Shown one piece after another: positions 8,308 through 16,354 of a stretch of 64,000 nt of DNA. A program made the position numbers and the translations under genes. The stretch comes from Selenomonadaceae bacterium (GTDB taxonomy: Bacteria; Bacillota; Negativicutes; Selenomonadales; Selenomonadaceae). Each line of letters starts with the position of its first letter. The stretch's first letter is position 1. The stretch is from assembly GCA_017515635.1 (NCBI GenBank), contig JAFWFO010000056.1, positions 57,401-121,400 of the forward strand, given 5' to 3'. The notes under the pieces are model-generated. The model saw nothing but the letters and a program-made list of their open reading frames with translations, made no database searches and was not told the DNA's origin.

Positions 8308-9836
8308 GGTATAAACTCCCAATGAAATTCAAGTTTTTTGCGTTTGCCGCGCCAACGAACAACAGCCTGCGAACAATGCAAGTCGTGATACCAGTAATAA
8401 TCCACGTCATCAATTTTATGGTTGTCGGCATCGATTTTTACACCGATGGCAATGCGATCTTTCGGCGTGAGGTAATAACTGATACCGCCTTGAACTTTGC
8501 GCGAATAGCTGTCCGTGTTGAAATCGAACAGCGAATTTGTCGAATTATTTTTCGTGTAAGCGTAACCGACGTAAGCGGCAAGTCTTTCGGTAATTTCGCG
8601 CCCGACGGTAATGCTGTAGTTCCAGCCCTTGACCGTCATTTTACCCGAATCAATTTCCGTTTGCGGGTGGTCTTTGGTGATTTTGTAACTGGTGTTGAGC
8701 AAAATCAAATACTTGCCCAGATAAATCGGGTCGTGCGTCAATTTGAATTCGTATTCTTGGTGAGTGCTTGAAACGGCATTTTGTCGCCAGTGACCGATTT
8801 CCGCTTCAATGCCGTAGCTGAGCGGCAAAGCGTGCCCGAAATGTTGACCGTACCACAAATTAAGCGACGGTTCTTTTTGAATCCATTTATCGTCTTTGTC
8901 GTCGTAGAAACCGTAACGAACTTTTCCGCGAAAGTCTCGGTTTTTGTATTGAAGTTCGGCGTTACTGCGAAAACCTTTTTTGCTCTCGGCATACGCGCCG
9001 ATAACCAATTCCAAATGTTTCATCAACGGAAATTCAAAGTCGTCGCGAATATAGACGCCGCGATCTTTGTTGTAGCCGACACGCGGGAAATGTTGCTTAT
9101 CGGTCTCCTCAAGCTTGCGTTCTTCGTATTCGCTCGTGCCGACGACGGTATTTTTTATCCACGTTTTGACGTTGTACATTTTGATAACTTGTTCAGGCCA
9201 AATTTCCATGCGTTCCGCGCTCAAGTGATAATCGGGAGTTTTGGCGCCGCATTTGGTCTGCGTGCCGTCGTAAACGACAATGTGATCGGGATAAAATTCA
9301 AATCGTTTGCCCGTCAAATAATATTCGCCCGCCTTGCCGCGAGCTTCGCCCATTGTGCCGGTTTTCTTGCCGTAATTATAAACGGTTTTGAATCCGTCAA
9401 GCGTGACACGCGGCGCACCCGGGACAAGTTGCAAAACGTGAGCTTTACCTTCGACACGAACGACTTGTTCTTTCGTGTTGCCCGTCGCTTCCGCACTTTG
9501 AAAACGATAGCCCTCAAGCTGAATGATGTCGACTTTGCCCGTCGCAATGAATTCACCGCTGCCCGAATAGTAAACAAGGTCGTCGCCCTCGAACACGGCG
9601 GGAATCGGGTCGCCCTCCTTGTATTCGTGCGGCAGACGTTCTTTCGCCTCGGCAATGTCGTCAAGCAATTTTTGTTGCTCTTCAGTCAAACGCTGTTCGC
9701 GCTCTAAGCGTCGGCGATTTTCAATGTAATCAAACATTTCCGTGCCTGTGTCCGAAGACGATTCGTAAACCGCTTGTGCTGTCGAAGGAATGAACATTGC
9801 GGCAAGAATCGGCACGACGGAAAGAAATTTTTTCAT
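8301..9836 (-). CDS. LptD/OstA-like outer-membrane LPS assembly protein
   Basis: It has an N-terminal signal peptide (MKKFLSVVPILAAMFIPSTA, cut after AQA) and then a helical, charged linker. Next come OstA-type beta repeats: YYSGSGEFIATGKVDI, FQSAEATGNTKEQ, VRVEGKAHV and YYLTGKRFEFYPD. The remainder is a long series of amphipathic strands ending in a terminal aromatic residue (FIPW), as in beta-barrel outer-membrane proteins. At 511 residues it is shorter than proteobacterial LptD and resembles the compact forms expected in diderm Firmicutes. It starts three bases after the upstream gene's stop codon, in an operon with heptose genes. Confidence 0.8.
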   Translation of the reverse strand: MKKFLSVVPILAAMFIPSTAQAVYESSSDTGTEMFDYIENRRRLEREQRLTEEQQKLLDDIAEAKERLPHEYKEGDPIPAVFEGDDLVYYSGSGEFIATGKVDIIQLEGYRFQSAEATGNTKEQVVRVEGKAHVLQLVPGAPRVTLDGFKTVYNYGKKTGTMGEARGKAGEYYLTGKRFEFYPDHIVVYDGTQTKCGAKTPDYHLSAERMEIWPEQVIKMYNVKTWIKNTVVGTSEYEERKLEETDKQHFPRVGYNKDRGVYIRDDFEFPLMKHLELVIGAYAESKKGFRSNAELQYKNRDFRGKVRYGFYDDKDDKWIQKEPSLNLWYGQHFGHALPLSYGIEAEIGHWRQNAVSSTHQEYEFKLTHDPIYLGKYLILLNTSYKITKDHPQTEIDSGKMTVKGWNYSITVGREITERLAAYVGYAYTKNNSTNSLFDFNTDSYSRKVQGGISYYLTPKDRIAIGVKIDADNHKIDDVDYYWYHDLHCSQAVVRWRGKRKKLEFHWEFIPW

Positions 9837-9839
9837 GAA

Positions 9840-11078
9840 TTAATCCTCGTCGTAAATTTCTATAATTTCCCCGTCGTCAAGTTCGGGCGCGGGTTTCGGC
9901 TTTGTTTCGGTAACGGGCGCGGGTTTGGGCTCAGGTTTCGGCACCTCGACGGGCGGCGTGGCAATTTTTTCGTCGTCGCTCAAACCTTCCGGCTCACGCG
10001 TCGGCACGGGCGGTTTCGGTTGCACAACGGGCTTGGGCGTTGTTTCGGTGACAGGTTGCATCGTCGTATCGTTGACGGGTTGCGGTTGCGTTTCAGTGAC
10101 TGGTTGCGGCTTAAGTTCGTTGACGGGTTGCGGTATCGGCTCCGCGATTGACAGCCCGCCGCCCGAAGTGCTCACGGCGTAAATCGTTATCGGATCTTTT
10201 ACCTGAATGTAAACTTGCACACCCGCAGGCAGTTCAACATTTTTGCCGCGAACGAAAACTTCTTCAACGCCGCTGTATTTGCCCGAAAAAGTTTTTCCAA
10301 CCAAACTCAAGCCGCGAGACATCGATTGCGCTTTCATTTCTTCAAGAGCTTCGACACCGGCAAAAGTTTTTGCGTCCTGCCCGTCGACGGTTTTGAGCGT
10401 GTGGAAATCAATTTCGATTTTGCCGTTGCTCATGATGTTGCGGGCGCGGTGCACGTTGACAACCGTACCTTCGCCGGGCAAACCCGTCACGAAAACAAGT
10501 TTATCGTCGACGAAAATATCTTCAATCACGCGGAACGAAACCGAGTCGCCTTCCTGCATGGTTTTGGAACTGACGGGCGCGGTTGTCTCGACTTTAATCA
10601 AAGTGTTCGCAGGGATTTGCACTTGAACTATCGGCAAAATTTCTTCGCCGAAAGAACCTTTGGCGAGCGCACGAATTCGGGCGTTGAAAGTGCCTTCGGT
10701 CGGCTTGCCGAGAATCGCCGTTTCCAAAGCCGCCAAACGTTTTTCGACGCCGTCGCTGCGAACTTCGTGATTGATATTCCATTCAAGCGCGTTAATTTTC
10801 GCAAGGACGCAAGGCCCCGCAGAATTGTCGTAAAGAATTTTATAAATCGCGTCGATTCGGGCGTTCATGTTGCCCTGCGTGTTTTGTCCGCTGTAACTTT
10901 TTTCGAGTCGGCTGATTCTGTCCAAAATCGCGCCGCTCTGTTCAATGCCGTAAGTATCGGTTTCAATTCGTGCGAGTTTGGCGTTGGCTGAATCATCGCC
11001 CGCCGCCGCGCAAAATGTCGACGCGGAAAAAATCATTGCCGCCGCGAGCACCTCGCAAAGAATTTTTTTCAAGCTCAT
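9840..11078 (-). CDS. Secreted periplasmic protein with coiled repeats and a Pro-rich TonB-like tail
   Basis: Start chosen at ATG 11078 (GGAGG site, then a clean signal peptide MSLKKILCEVLAAAMIFSAS) rather than an upstream in-frame start. Residues 30-150 hold three related segments of R-I-x-x-L-E...G-x-x-x-x-G-x-x-x-x-R-I type. Residues 150-300 form a beta-rich domain with PANTLIKVETTAPVSSKTM and PGEGTVVNVHRARNI. The last 100 residues are Pro/Glu/Lys/Thr-rich, with repeated QPV-[NT]-E units and an acidic end. No function is assigned. It is the first gene of the LPS operon, so a role in envelope architecture, perhaps spanning the periplasm, is inferred. Confidence 0.7.
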   Translation of the reverse strand: MSLKKILCEVLAAAMIFSASTFCAAAGDDSANAKLARIETDTYGIEQSGAILDRISRLEKSYSGQNTQGNMNARIDAIYKILYDNSAGPCVLAKINALEWNINHEVRSDGVEKRLAALETAILGKPTEGTFNARIRALAKGSFGEEILPIVQVQIPANTLIKVETTAPVSSKTMQEGDSVSFRVIEDIFVDDKLVFVTGLPGEGTVVNVHRARNIMSNGKIEIDFHTLKTVDGQDAKTFAGVEALEEMKAQSMSRGLSLVGKTFSGKYSGVEEVFVRGKNVELPAGVQVYIQVKDPITIYAVSTSGGGLSIAEPIPQPVNELKPQPVTETQPQPVNDTTMQPVTETTPKPVVQPKPPVPTREPEGLSDDEKIATPPVEVPKPEPKPAPVTETKPKPAPELDDGEIIEIYDED

Positions 11079-11114
11079 TACAATTTCCCTCCGCGTTAAA
11101 ATTTTCTTAGGCGG

Positions 11115-11144
11115 ATTATAGCAGGTATCAACTGTTTTCTGCAA
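11115..11144 (-). promoter_or_regulatory. Promoter of the outer-membrane/LPS operon
   Basis: Minus strand: TTGCAG (11139-11144), 18-base spacer, perfect TATAAT (11115-11120), 37 bases before the start codon. It is the likely driver of the seven genes down to 3793. Confidence 0.65.
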
Positions 11145-11160
11145 CGTCCCTAAAAATTTC

Positions 11161-11189
11161 TTGCGTGTCGACGATAAATAATGTAGAAT
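11161..11189 (+). promoter_or_regulatory. Promoter of the first FliD-C-like gene
   Basis: TTGCGT (11161-11166), 17-base spacer, TAGAAT (11184-11189). It is divergent from the LPS operon promoter and only 16 bases away, so the two could be regulated together. Confidence 0.6.
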
Positions 11190-11239
11190 CAAAAAAAGTT
11201 TTAAGGACAGTTTCCGCATTTCAAGGAAGGTGATTTATC

Positions 11240-12061
11240 ATGGCAATCAATTCAATCGGCAACGGCGCGTTCGGAAATAATTTCCTGTTCAACAACACGG
11301 CGACGAACAACAAGAAACAGGATTCAATTTCCCGGCTGTGGAGCGGTTACGTCTCCTCGCAGAACAACACCGCCAATGTACTTTCGGGCTTGACGGAGAT
11401 TAATACCAACGTCCGCTCATTGCTGTCGAGTTACGACGACGCCAAAAGCGAATTCAATGCCGAGTTCGACGAAAACATGGAAGCGTTGAGCAAATCCGCC
11501 GCCAAAGTCAAAGATTACAATTTCAAACTTGCAGACAAAGACGCCGCGATTACGAAGACCGACACGACCGACGAAAAAACCGGCAAAGTCACGACCACGA
11601 CGACTTACAGCAAGGAACTGCAAAGCGCGTTGGACACTGTGAAAGATTTGGTCAAGGACTACAACAGTTCAGTCAAATTTTTCAACGACAACAGCTCCGT
11701 TTCCAAACGCGTCGAACGCATGGCGACGACTTTCAGCGACACGACTTATCGCTCTTCGCTGTATGAATCCGTTGGTTTGAAAACCGCAAGCGACGGCTCA
11801 ATCGAAATTGATGAAGACAAACTCGCAAAAGCCATCGTCAACGACCCCGACAAAGTTTCGCGTGTGCTCGGCAAAGAAGGTCTCGCCGGCAAGGCGGAAA
11901 GTCACGTAAGTTTCGCGAACAGCCAGAAAGATCGTTTGTTCCCGTCCGCACAAAAAATGTTCGGCAACCAGCTGAACACTGCGGCGATTTATACCGGCTC
12001 GGCATTCGGCAAAATTACAACCTTAAACAACACGGGCAACTTGTTCAACATGATGTTTTAA
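11240..12061 (+). CDS. Stand-alone FliD C-terminal-like protein, copy 1
   Basis: A 273-residue protein without signal peptide or membrane segment, ribosome site AAGGAAGGTGA. Residues about 130-235 match the C-terminal half of flagellar hook-associated protein 2. LVKDYNSSVKFFND is followed by a helix, ESVGLKTASDGSIEIDEDKL, AIVNDPDKVSRVLG and EGLAGKAESHV. The N-terminal half is Asn/Ser-rich with a FNAEFDENME helix. It lacks the D0/D1 parts and the length expected of a cap protein. A clear paralogue lies at 22187-23248, sharing the same helix (FNSEFDETMS), module and SQ[KR][DE][RN]LFP ending. Function unknown; no flagellar locus lies nearby. Codon use is like its neighbours. Confidence 0.7.
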   Translation: MAINSIGNGAFGNNFLFNNTATNNKKQDSISRLWSGYVSSQNNTANVLSGLTEINTNVRSLLSSYDDAKSEFNAEFDENMEALSKSAAKVKDYNFKLADKDAAITKTDTTDEKTGKVTTTTTYSKELQSALDTVKDLVKDYNSSVKFFNDNSSVSKRVERMATTFSDTTYRSSLYESVGLKTASDGSIEIDEDKLAKAIVNDPDKVSRVLGKEGLAGKAESHVSFANSQKDRLFPSAQKMFGNQLNTAAIYTGSAFGKITTLNNTGNLFNMMF

Positions 12062-12107
12062 AATTCTCTTCGGCAATCTCTTTCGACAAAAATAATTTCG
12101 ACAACAA

Positions 12108-12139
12108 AATTTCCCCCGCCACATGACGGGGGATTTTTT
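12108..12139. terminator. Bidirectional terminator between convergent genes
   Basis: A TCCCCCG/CGGGGGA stem (12112-12118, 12127-12133) has T residues after it on the plus strand and A residues before it. It serves the FliD-C-like gene and probably the opposing flavin reductase gene. Confidence 0.75.
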
Positions 12140-12154
12140 GTTGCGTGAAAAGTT

Positions 12155-12694
12155 TTAGTCTTCGATGATGTAAGCTTTGAGAATTTCGCCGTAATAAGCG
12201 ACGTGCTGATCTTGTGCACCGTCGGCGTCTTCGGGATAAAATTTCTTGAAGCGCGACGAAATTTTTTTCGCGGGCTGAAGTTCTTCAAAGACAACGCGAC
12301 ATTCCAAAGTCAACGGAAATTCTTTAATCGCGGGCGGGCGAATCAAATCGGCGTCGACGGCGTGCAAGCCGGCTTTAATGAATTTGTCCATGTCGCGTCC
12401 GGATTTCGTGCCGCAAATTCCAATCGCCTTGTTGACAATCGGCGCGGAATAATTTTCGCCGTAAGGAACGCAAATCGTGAATTCGCCCGTGCGCTCCAAA
12501 AGTTCCCAAGTGAAACGACTTTCGCGAACGTAAGCGGCAAAAATCGGAACGCCCCACTCAATGCCGAGCGTGCCCCAACCGATTGTCATGGCGTTGACGC
12601 AATCTTCCGCCTCGCTTGTCAAAAGAATTCCACGCGGCATCGCTTTAAAAATGTCGGCGGCGTAATCGAACGGGTTAATCTCTCGTTTCGTCAA
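12155..12694 (-). CDS. Flavin reductase-like FMN-binding split-barrel protein
   Basis: About 179 residues of the flavin-reductase-like fold. MPRGILLTSEAEDCVNAMTIGWGTLGIEW is the usual strand-turn-strand entry that binds FMN, and FTICVPYGENY and a late basic segment follow. Family members reduce flavins with NAD(P)H or hold FMN for an unknown redox reaction; the electron partner is not indicated by neighbours. Start taken as TTG 12694 because GGAGGG lies seven bases upstream. The upstream ATG at 12724 overlaps the -10 box and lacks a ribosome site. Confidence 0.8.
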   Translation of the reverse strand: MTKREINPFDYAADIFKAMPRGILLTSEAEDCVNAMTIGWGTLGIEWGVPIFAAYVRESRFTWELLERTGEFTICVPYGENYSAPIVNKAIGICGTKSGRDMDKFIKAGLHAVDADLIRPPAIKEFPLTLECRVVFEELQPAKKISSRFKKFYPEDADGAQDQHVAYYGEILKAYIIED

Positions 12695-12723
12695 AAAAAT
12701 TCCCTCCAAAAAAGTTTTCGACA

Positions 12724-12752
12724 ATGATACAAAATTTTTCTTCGCGTGTCGA
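12724..12752 (-). promoter_or_regulatory. Promoter of the flavin reductase gene
   Basis: Minus strand: TCGACA (12747-12752), 17-base spacer, TATCAT (12724-12729). It interleaves with the divergent dacA promoter. Confidence 0.5.
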
Positions 12753-12755
12753 GTG

Positions 12756-12764
12756 TGTTATAAT
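12756..12764 (+). promoter_or_regulatory. Extended -10 promoter of the D,D-carboxypeptidase gene
   Basis: TGTTATAAT (12756-12764) is a full extended -10 element; no good -35 box is seen. It is 28 bases before the chosen start and overlaps the divergent promoter region. Confidence 0.5.
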
Positions 12765-12792
12765 GGCAGAAAATTTTTCGGGAGCTGGTAAG

Positions 12793-13932
12793 ATGAAACG
12801 AGTTTTTGCGGCGATAATTTTCGTCGCGATGACAGTTGCAAATTTAATTGTTTATGCGGCGGAGTCGGAGCCGAAAATTGCGGCAACGTCGGCAATTTTG
12901 GTCGAGGCGTCAACGGGACGAATCATTTACGAAAAAAACGCGAACGAAGAGCGTGCGCCCGCGTCAATGACGAAAATGTTGACGTGCATAATCGCGCTGG
13001 AAAAACTTACGCCTTACGAAGAAATTTTGTTGAGCAACGAAGCGGTAATGACCGAAGACAACACGTTGAATTGGGCACAGGCTGATTCTGTCGCGGCACA
13101 AGACATGATAACTGCAGTCATGCTCGTTTCCGAAAACGGCGGGGCAGTTGCGCTTGCTCAGGCGGTTTCGGGTAGCGTGTCGCAATTTGCTGACGTGATG
13201 AACGACAAAGCTCGCGAAATCGGTTGCAAAAATTCAAATTTCGTCAATCCAAACGGACTTCCAAATCCGCGACATTATTCGACGGCGGCGGATATGGCGC
13301 GCATTGCCGTTTACTGCATGAAAAATCCCGACTTCCGCAAGATTGTCGAGACTAAGCGCACGTCGATTAAATGGATTTATCCGAAAGAAAAATGGGCTGA
13401 ACTCAACAACACGAACGAACTTTTAAACACGTTCAAAGGCGCGAACGGAATCAAAACCGGCTGGACACAGGCGGCGGGCGGTTGTCTTGCGGCGAGTGCG
13501 AAACGCGGCGACGTTGAATTAATCGCGATTGTGATGAATTCGACCGACAGTAACACGCGCTTTGACGACGCGGCAAAACTTTTAAACTACGGCTTTGAAC
13601 ACGTGCGCATGATTGAGGCGATTGACGCCGAACGTGTCGATAAAAAAGTTTTCGTGCGCGGCGGCGAACAGGCGACAGTTCACGCGGGCATTAACGAAAA
13701 TTTGATGTTTCCGTTGATGGCGGGCGAAGACACGAAACTTTTGCAGGTGACATATGACATGCCGAAAATTGTTGACGCCGGCATCAAAGAAGGACAAGTT
13801 CTCGGCGAAGCGGTTTTGCGTTACGACGGCAAGCCCGTCGCTCGTGTGCCGCTCGTTGCCCGTGAAAAAGTCGTCGAAGGTTTCAGTTTCGCGTCGCTGT
13901 TCGTGACGTTGTTCGGCTCGTTTTTAGTTTAA
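12793..13932 (+). CDS. dacA: D-alanyl-D-alanine carboxypeptidase (PBP5/DacA type)
   Basis: Start at ATG 12793 (GGGAG eight bases upstream) gives a signal peptide MKRVFAAIIFVAMTVANLIV. The three active-site motifs of low-molecular-mass penicillin-binding proteins are present: SMTK (in PASMTKML), SEN and KTG (in GIKTGWT). The C-terminal beta domain (about residues 270-360) and a final hydrophobic/amphipathic stretch (VEGFSFASLFVTLFGSFLV) would anchor it to the outer face of the inner membrane. It trims the terminal D-Ala of peptidoglycan pentapeptides. Length (379) is normal. The stop overlaps the end of the convergent dut gene by four bases. Confidence 0.92.
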   Translation: MKRVFAAIIFVAMTVANLIVYAAESEPKIAATSAILVEASTGRIIYEKNANEERAPASMTKMLTCIIALEKLTPYEEILLSNEAVMTEDNTLNWAQADSVAAQDMITAVMLVSENGGAVALAQAVSGSVSQFADVMNDKAREIGCKNSNFVNPNGLPNPRHYSTAADMARIAVYCMKNPDFRKIVETKRTSIKWIYPKEKWAELNNTNELLNTFKGANGIKTGWTQAAGGCLAASAKRGDVELIAIVMNSTDSNTRFDDAAKLLNYGFEHVRMIEAIDAERVDKKVFVRGGEQATVHAGINENLMFPLMAGEDTKLLQVTYDMPKIVDAGIKEGQVLGEAVLRYDGKPVARVPLVAREKVVEGFSFASLFVTLFGSFLV

Positions 13933-14354
13933 AAATCACCCGTGGAACCGAAACGCCCGCGACGCTGTTCACCGACGCCGATTGTGTCACCGTCAACCGT
14001 CAAATATTTTTGGAAAATTCCCTGCGCAATTCTCATGCCGCGTTTAATTTCAAAATCGCCGCTCAAACTCGTCACGGGCAAAATTATATGTCCGCGATAA
14101 TCCGCATCAATCACGCCGACGCCGTTCGCCAAAAAAAGATTGTACTTGACGGCAAGACTTGAGCGCAGGTAAATCAACAAAACTTCGTCCGCAGGAAAAA
14201 AGGCCTTGAGACCCGTGGGCACGAGCGAAATTTTTCCTTGCGACACGCGAACATTTTCCGCCGCTTCCAGGTCGTAGCCCGCACTGAAAGCCGTCTTGCG
14301 TGTCGGCAAATTAATTCCGTCGTAACCTTCGAGAATCTCAAAGCCTCGAATCAT
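13929..14354 (-). CDS. dut: dUTP diphosphatase
   Basis: A 141-residue trimeric-type dUTPase with the five family motifs in order: SAGYDLEAAE, LRSSLAVKYNL, GVIDADYRG, MRIAQGIFQ and GRFGSTGDF. It hydrolyses dUTP to dUMP and PPi, keeping uracil out of DNA and feeding dTMP synthesis. It is the last gene of the miaA-hfq group, 22 bases after hfq, with GGGGA as ribosome site. Confidence 0.95.
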   Translation of the reverse strand: MIRGFEILEGYDGINLPTRKTAFSAGYDLEAAENVRVSQGKISLVPTGLKAFFPADEVLLIYLRSSLAVKYNLFLANGVGVIDADYRGHIILPVTSLSGDFEIKRGMRIAQGIFQKYLTVDGDTIGVGEQRRGRFGSTGDF

Positions 14355-14376
14355 TGTATTTTCCCCGCTGAAAATT

Positions 14377-14673
14377 TTATTCTGTTGCAGTTTCTTCGGC
14401 AGGTTTGTCTTCCGATTTAACGTCTTCGGATTCCGCCGGTTTTTCGACAGCTTGCGTGCCGAGCGGCTTGACGGGCGTGATTGTCGAGATCGCGTGCTTG
14501 AAAATCATTTGCTGGCGTCCCATTGCGTCGACGACAACTGTGAACTGGTCAAAGCCGCGAATCATGCCTTTAATTTGGAAACCGTTCAAAAGGTGAACCG
14601 TGACGGGGACGTTTTCCTTGCGCGCCTGATTCAAGAAATTTTCTTGCAGGTTGATGATTGGTTTGTTTGCCAT
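14377..14673 (-). CDS. hfq: RNA chaperone Hfq
   Basis: Start at ATG 14673 (AAAGGAGAG site). The Sm fold is intact: [19 protein letters not shown] with the proximal-face Gln, [13 protein letters not shown], and the Sm2 signature FKHAISTI. The core ends near residue 70. It is followed by an acidic, disordered tail ([18 protein letters not shown]) that is longer than in most Firmicute Hfq proteins. It binds small RNAs and A-rich mRNA segments. The miaA-hfq order is widely conserved. Confidence 0.96.
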   Translation of the reverse strand: MANKPIINLQENFLNQARKENVPVTVHLLNGFQIKGMIRGFDQFTVVVDAMGRQQMIFKHAISTITPVKPLGTQAVEKPAESEDVKSEDKPAEETATE

Positions 14674-14698
14674 GTACAAATCTCTCCTTTGCAAAGCA

Positions 14699-15493
14699 TC
14701 AAAAAATTTTCAACCACTTGATATATTCCATTCGCCGAAACCAGGTCAGCTGACGTTTGGCGAAATTTCTCGTGGCTTGAGCGACTTTGGCAACAGTTTC
14801 GTCTAATGTCGCGCCGCCTTGAAGATATTCGACCGTCTCTTTGTAACCGATACCGCGCATTGCCTGAGCGTGCGGGCTGACACCTTGAGCGAGTAAATTT
14901 TTAACTTCGTCGACAAGTCCGTCCGCGAAAATTTTTTCCGTGCGGCGATTGATTCTGTCGTAAAGAACTTCGCGCTCCGCAGTCAAGCCGTAAACCTGCG
15001 CGGCGTAAAAAAGTTCGCCCGTGCGTTTGAAATGACTGGTGAAACTTTTTTCGCCCGCGTGCGCGTCGTAACCTTCGACAAGTGCCTGAACGTAAAGCCC
15101 CGTGCCGCCCGCAACGATTGGAATTTTTCCGCGACTGTTGATGTCGGAAATAATTTCCCGCGCCCGCTGAACGAATTCGACCATGCTGAATTTTTGTTCC
15201 GCGTCCAAAATGTCAATCAAGTGGTGCGGCACGCGTTCAAGTTCGTCTTGCGACGGTTTGGCGGTACCGACGTTGAAATTTTTGTAGACAGCCATCGAGT
15301 CCGCCGAAATTATTTCCGTGCCGAATTTCTCCGCCAAGTCGATTGCCAACGAACTTTTTCCGACGGAAGTCGCGCCGAGAATCACAACGAGCTTTTCACG
15401 CGGCGTATCAGTCAAGTAAAGTGATTGTACCGAATCACAAATATTTGTCAAGTCAAAGGGCGCGGCGTCAAAATTTTTGATTTTATTGTTCAT
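14699..15493 (-). CDS. miaA: tRNA dimethylallyltransferase MiaA, apparently lacking an internal segment
   Basis: MiaA adds a dimethylallyl group to A37 of tRNAs reading UNN codons. Visible are the P-loop ([15 protein letters not shown]), [52 protein letters not shown] and [14 protein letters not shown]. Two oddities stand out. First, a 34-residue extension precedes the P-loop strand. Second, between [15 protein letters not shown] and [15 protein letters not shown] only about a dozen residues remain. Known MiaA proteins carry there about 45-50 more, including the D-P...I-x-x-N-D...R-A-L-E segment. The ATG overlaps the stop of the hydrolase gene by four bases. The protein is 264 residues against about 300-315 in the family. 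Confidence 0.85.
   Translation of the reverse strand: MNNKIKNFDAAPFDLTNICDSVQSLYLTDTPREKLVVILGATSVGKSSLAIDLAEKFGTEIISADSMAVYKNFNVGTAKPSQDELERVPHHLIDILDAEQKFSMVEFVQRAREIISDINSRGKIPIVAGGTGLYVQALVEGYDAHAGEKSFTSHFKRTGELFYAAQVYGLTAEREVLYDRINRRTEKIFADGLVDEVKNLLAQGVSPHAQAMRGIGYKETVEYLQGGATLDETVAKVAQATRNFAKRQLTWFRRMEYIKWLKIF
15424..15451 (-). promoter_or_regulatory. Possible internal promoter at the 5' end of miaA
   Basis: Minus strand: perfect TTGACA (15446-15451), 16-base spacer, TACAAT (15424-15429), inside the N-terminal extension of miaA. A transcript would begin near a TTG codon at 15415 that lies just before the conserved P-loop strand. It may separately drive miaA-hfq-dut. Confidence 0.4.
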
Positions 15494-16149
15494 GCAAGCT
15501 CAATCGATTGTCCCGGCTTGACGATGTGAACTTTGGCGTTCTTGACGAGCGGGAGCAAATCTTCCGGATTTTGTTTGATGACCGGCCACGTGTTGTAGTG
15601 CAACGGGATTACATTTGCGGCGTTGAGGAACTCGACGGCTTTGGCGGCGTCAATCGGATCCATTGTGTAATGTCCGCCAATCGGCAAAAGCGCGTAATCA
15701 ATTTTGTCGCGTTCGCCGATAAGTTTCATGTCGCTGAAAAGAGCCGTGTCACCCGCGAAATAAACGACTTTGCCGCCGACGCCGATAACGTAGCCGCAAG
15801 CCACGCCGCCGCCGATTCCCGACGAGTGCAACGCGGGAACCATGCGCACGAATCCGAATTCGGTTTTGACAGTGCCGCCCAAATTCATGCCGATAGTTTT
15901 AACGCGCTGTCCGCCGAAGTCCATAATTTCGGGAATGCCGATAACGGTTGCATTTGTGCGAACGGCAATGTTCGGAGCGTCGCCGACGTGGTCGCCGTGC
16001 GCGTGCGTGACCAAAATGTAATTCGCCTCAACGTCCTTTTCGCTTATGGACGCGGCGGGGTTGCCCGTCAAAAACGGATCGACGAGAATTTTATTCGTGC
16101 CGTCGTCGAGCATGAAACAAGCGTGTCCGTAATAATTGTAAGTCAACAA
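15490..16149 (-). CDS. Metal-dependent hydrolase, metallo-beta-lactamase fold (UPF0173 type)
   Basis: The start is taken at TTG 16149, nine bases after GGGAGG, giving 219 residues, near the usual length of this family; an upstream in-frame extension is rich in basic residues and unconserved. It contains NYYGHACFML, the metal motif THAHGDHVGD, ALHSSGIGGG, YFAGDTALFSDM and PIGGHYTMDP, all typical of the family whose substrate is unknown. It is translationally coupled to miaA. Confidence 0.88.
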   Translation of the reverse strand: MLTYNYYGHACFMLDDGTNKILVDPFLTGNPAASISEKDVEANYILVTHAHGDHVGDAPNIAVRTNATVIGIPEIMDFGGQRVKTIGMNLGGTVKTEFGFVRMVPALHSSGIGGGVACGYVIGVGGKVVYFAGDTALFSDMKLIGERDKIDYALLPIGGHYTMDPIDAAKAVEFLNAANVIPLHYNTWPVIKQNPEDLLPLVKNAKVHIVKPGQSIELA

Positions 16150-16354
16150 AGTGATTCGCCTCCCTGAAAAAATTTTTTTGACTATTCGGCGCAATGCTCG
16201 ATAATCCCTGCGAAAAATTTTCCCGCGCAGTTTATTTTTCGGAGCTGAGCGAAGTCGACAGCGGCACGATAATTTTGCCGCTTTAAAAGCGTCAGAAAAG
16301 TTGGTATGAAACACAGACGCTCGACAATCGTAGCGTGTTCTTCGCACAAACAAT
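16150..16354. other. Intergenic stretch between comEA and the hydrolase gene
   Basis: No gene or convincing promoter is visible. It holds a 7-bp inverted repeat (AGCGGCA/TGCCGCT near 16262-16284) without a T-run. Confidence 0.4.

Noticed and set aside
8781..9707. Long open frame on the plus strand opposite the LptD-like gene
   Set aside because: No ribosome site, no signal or family motif, and it mirrors a well-supported gene; similar long antisense frames occur across the window because the codon usage makes few stops on the other strand.
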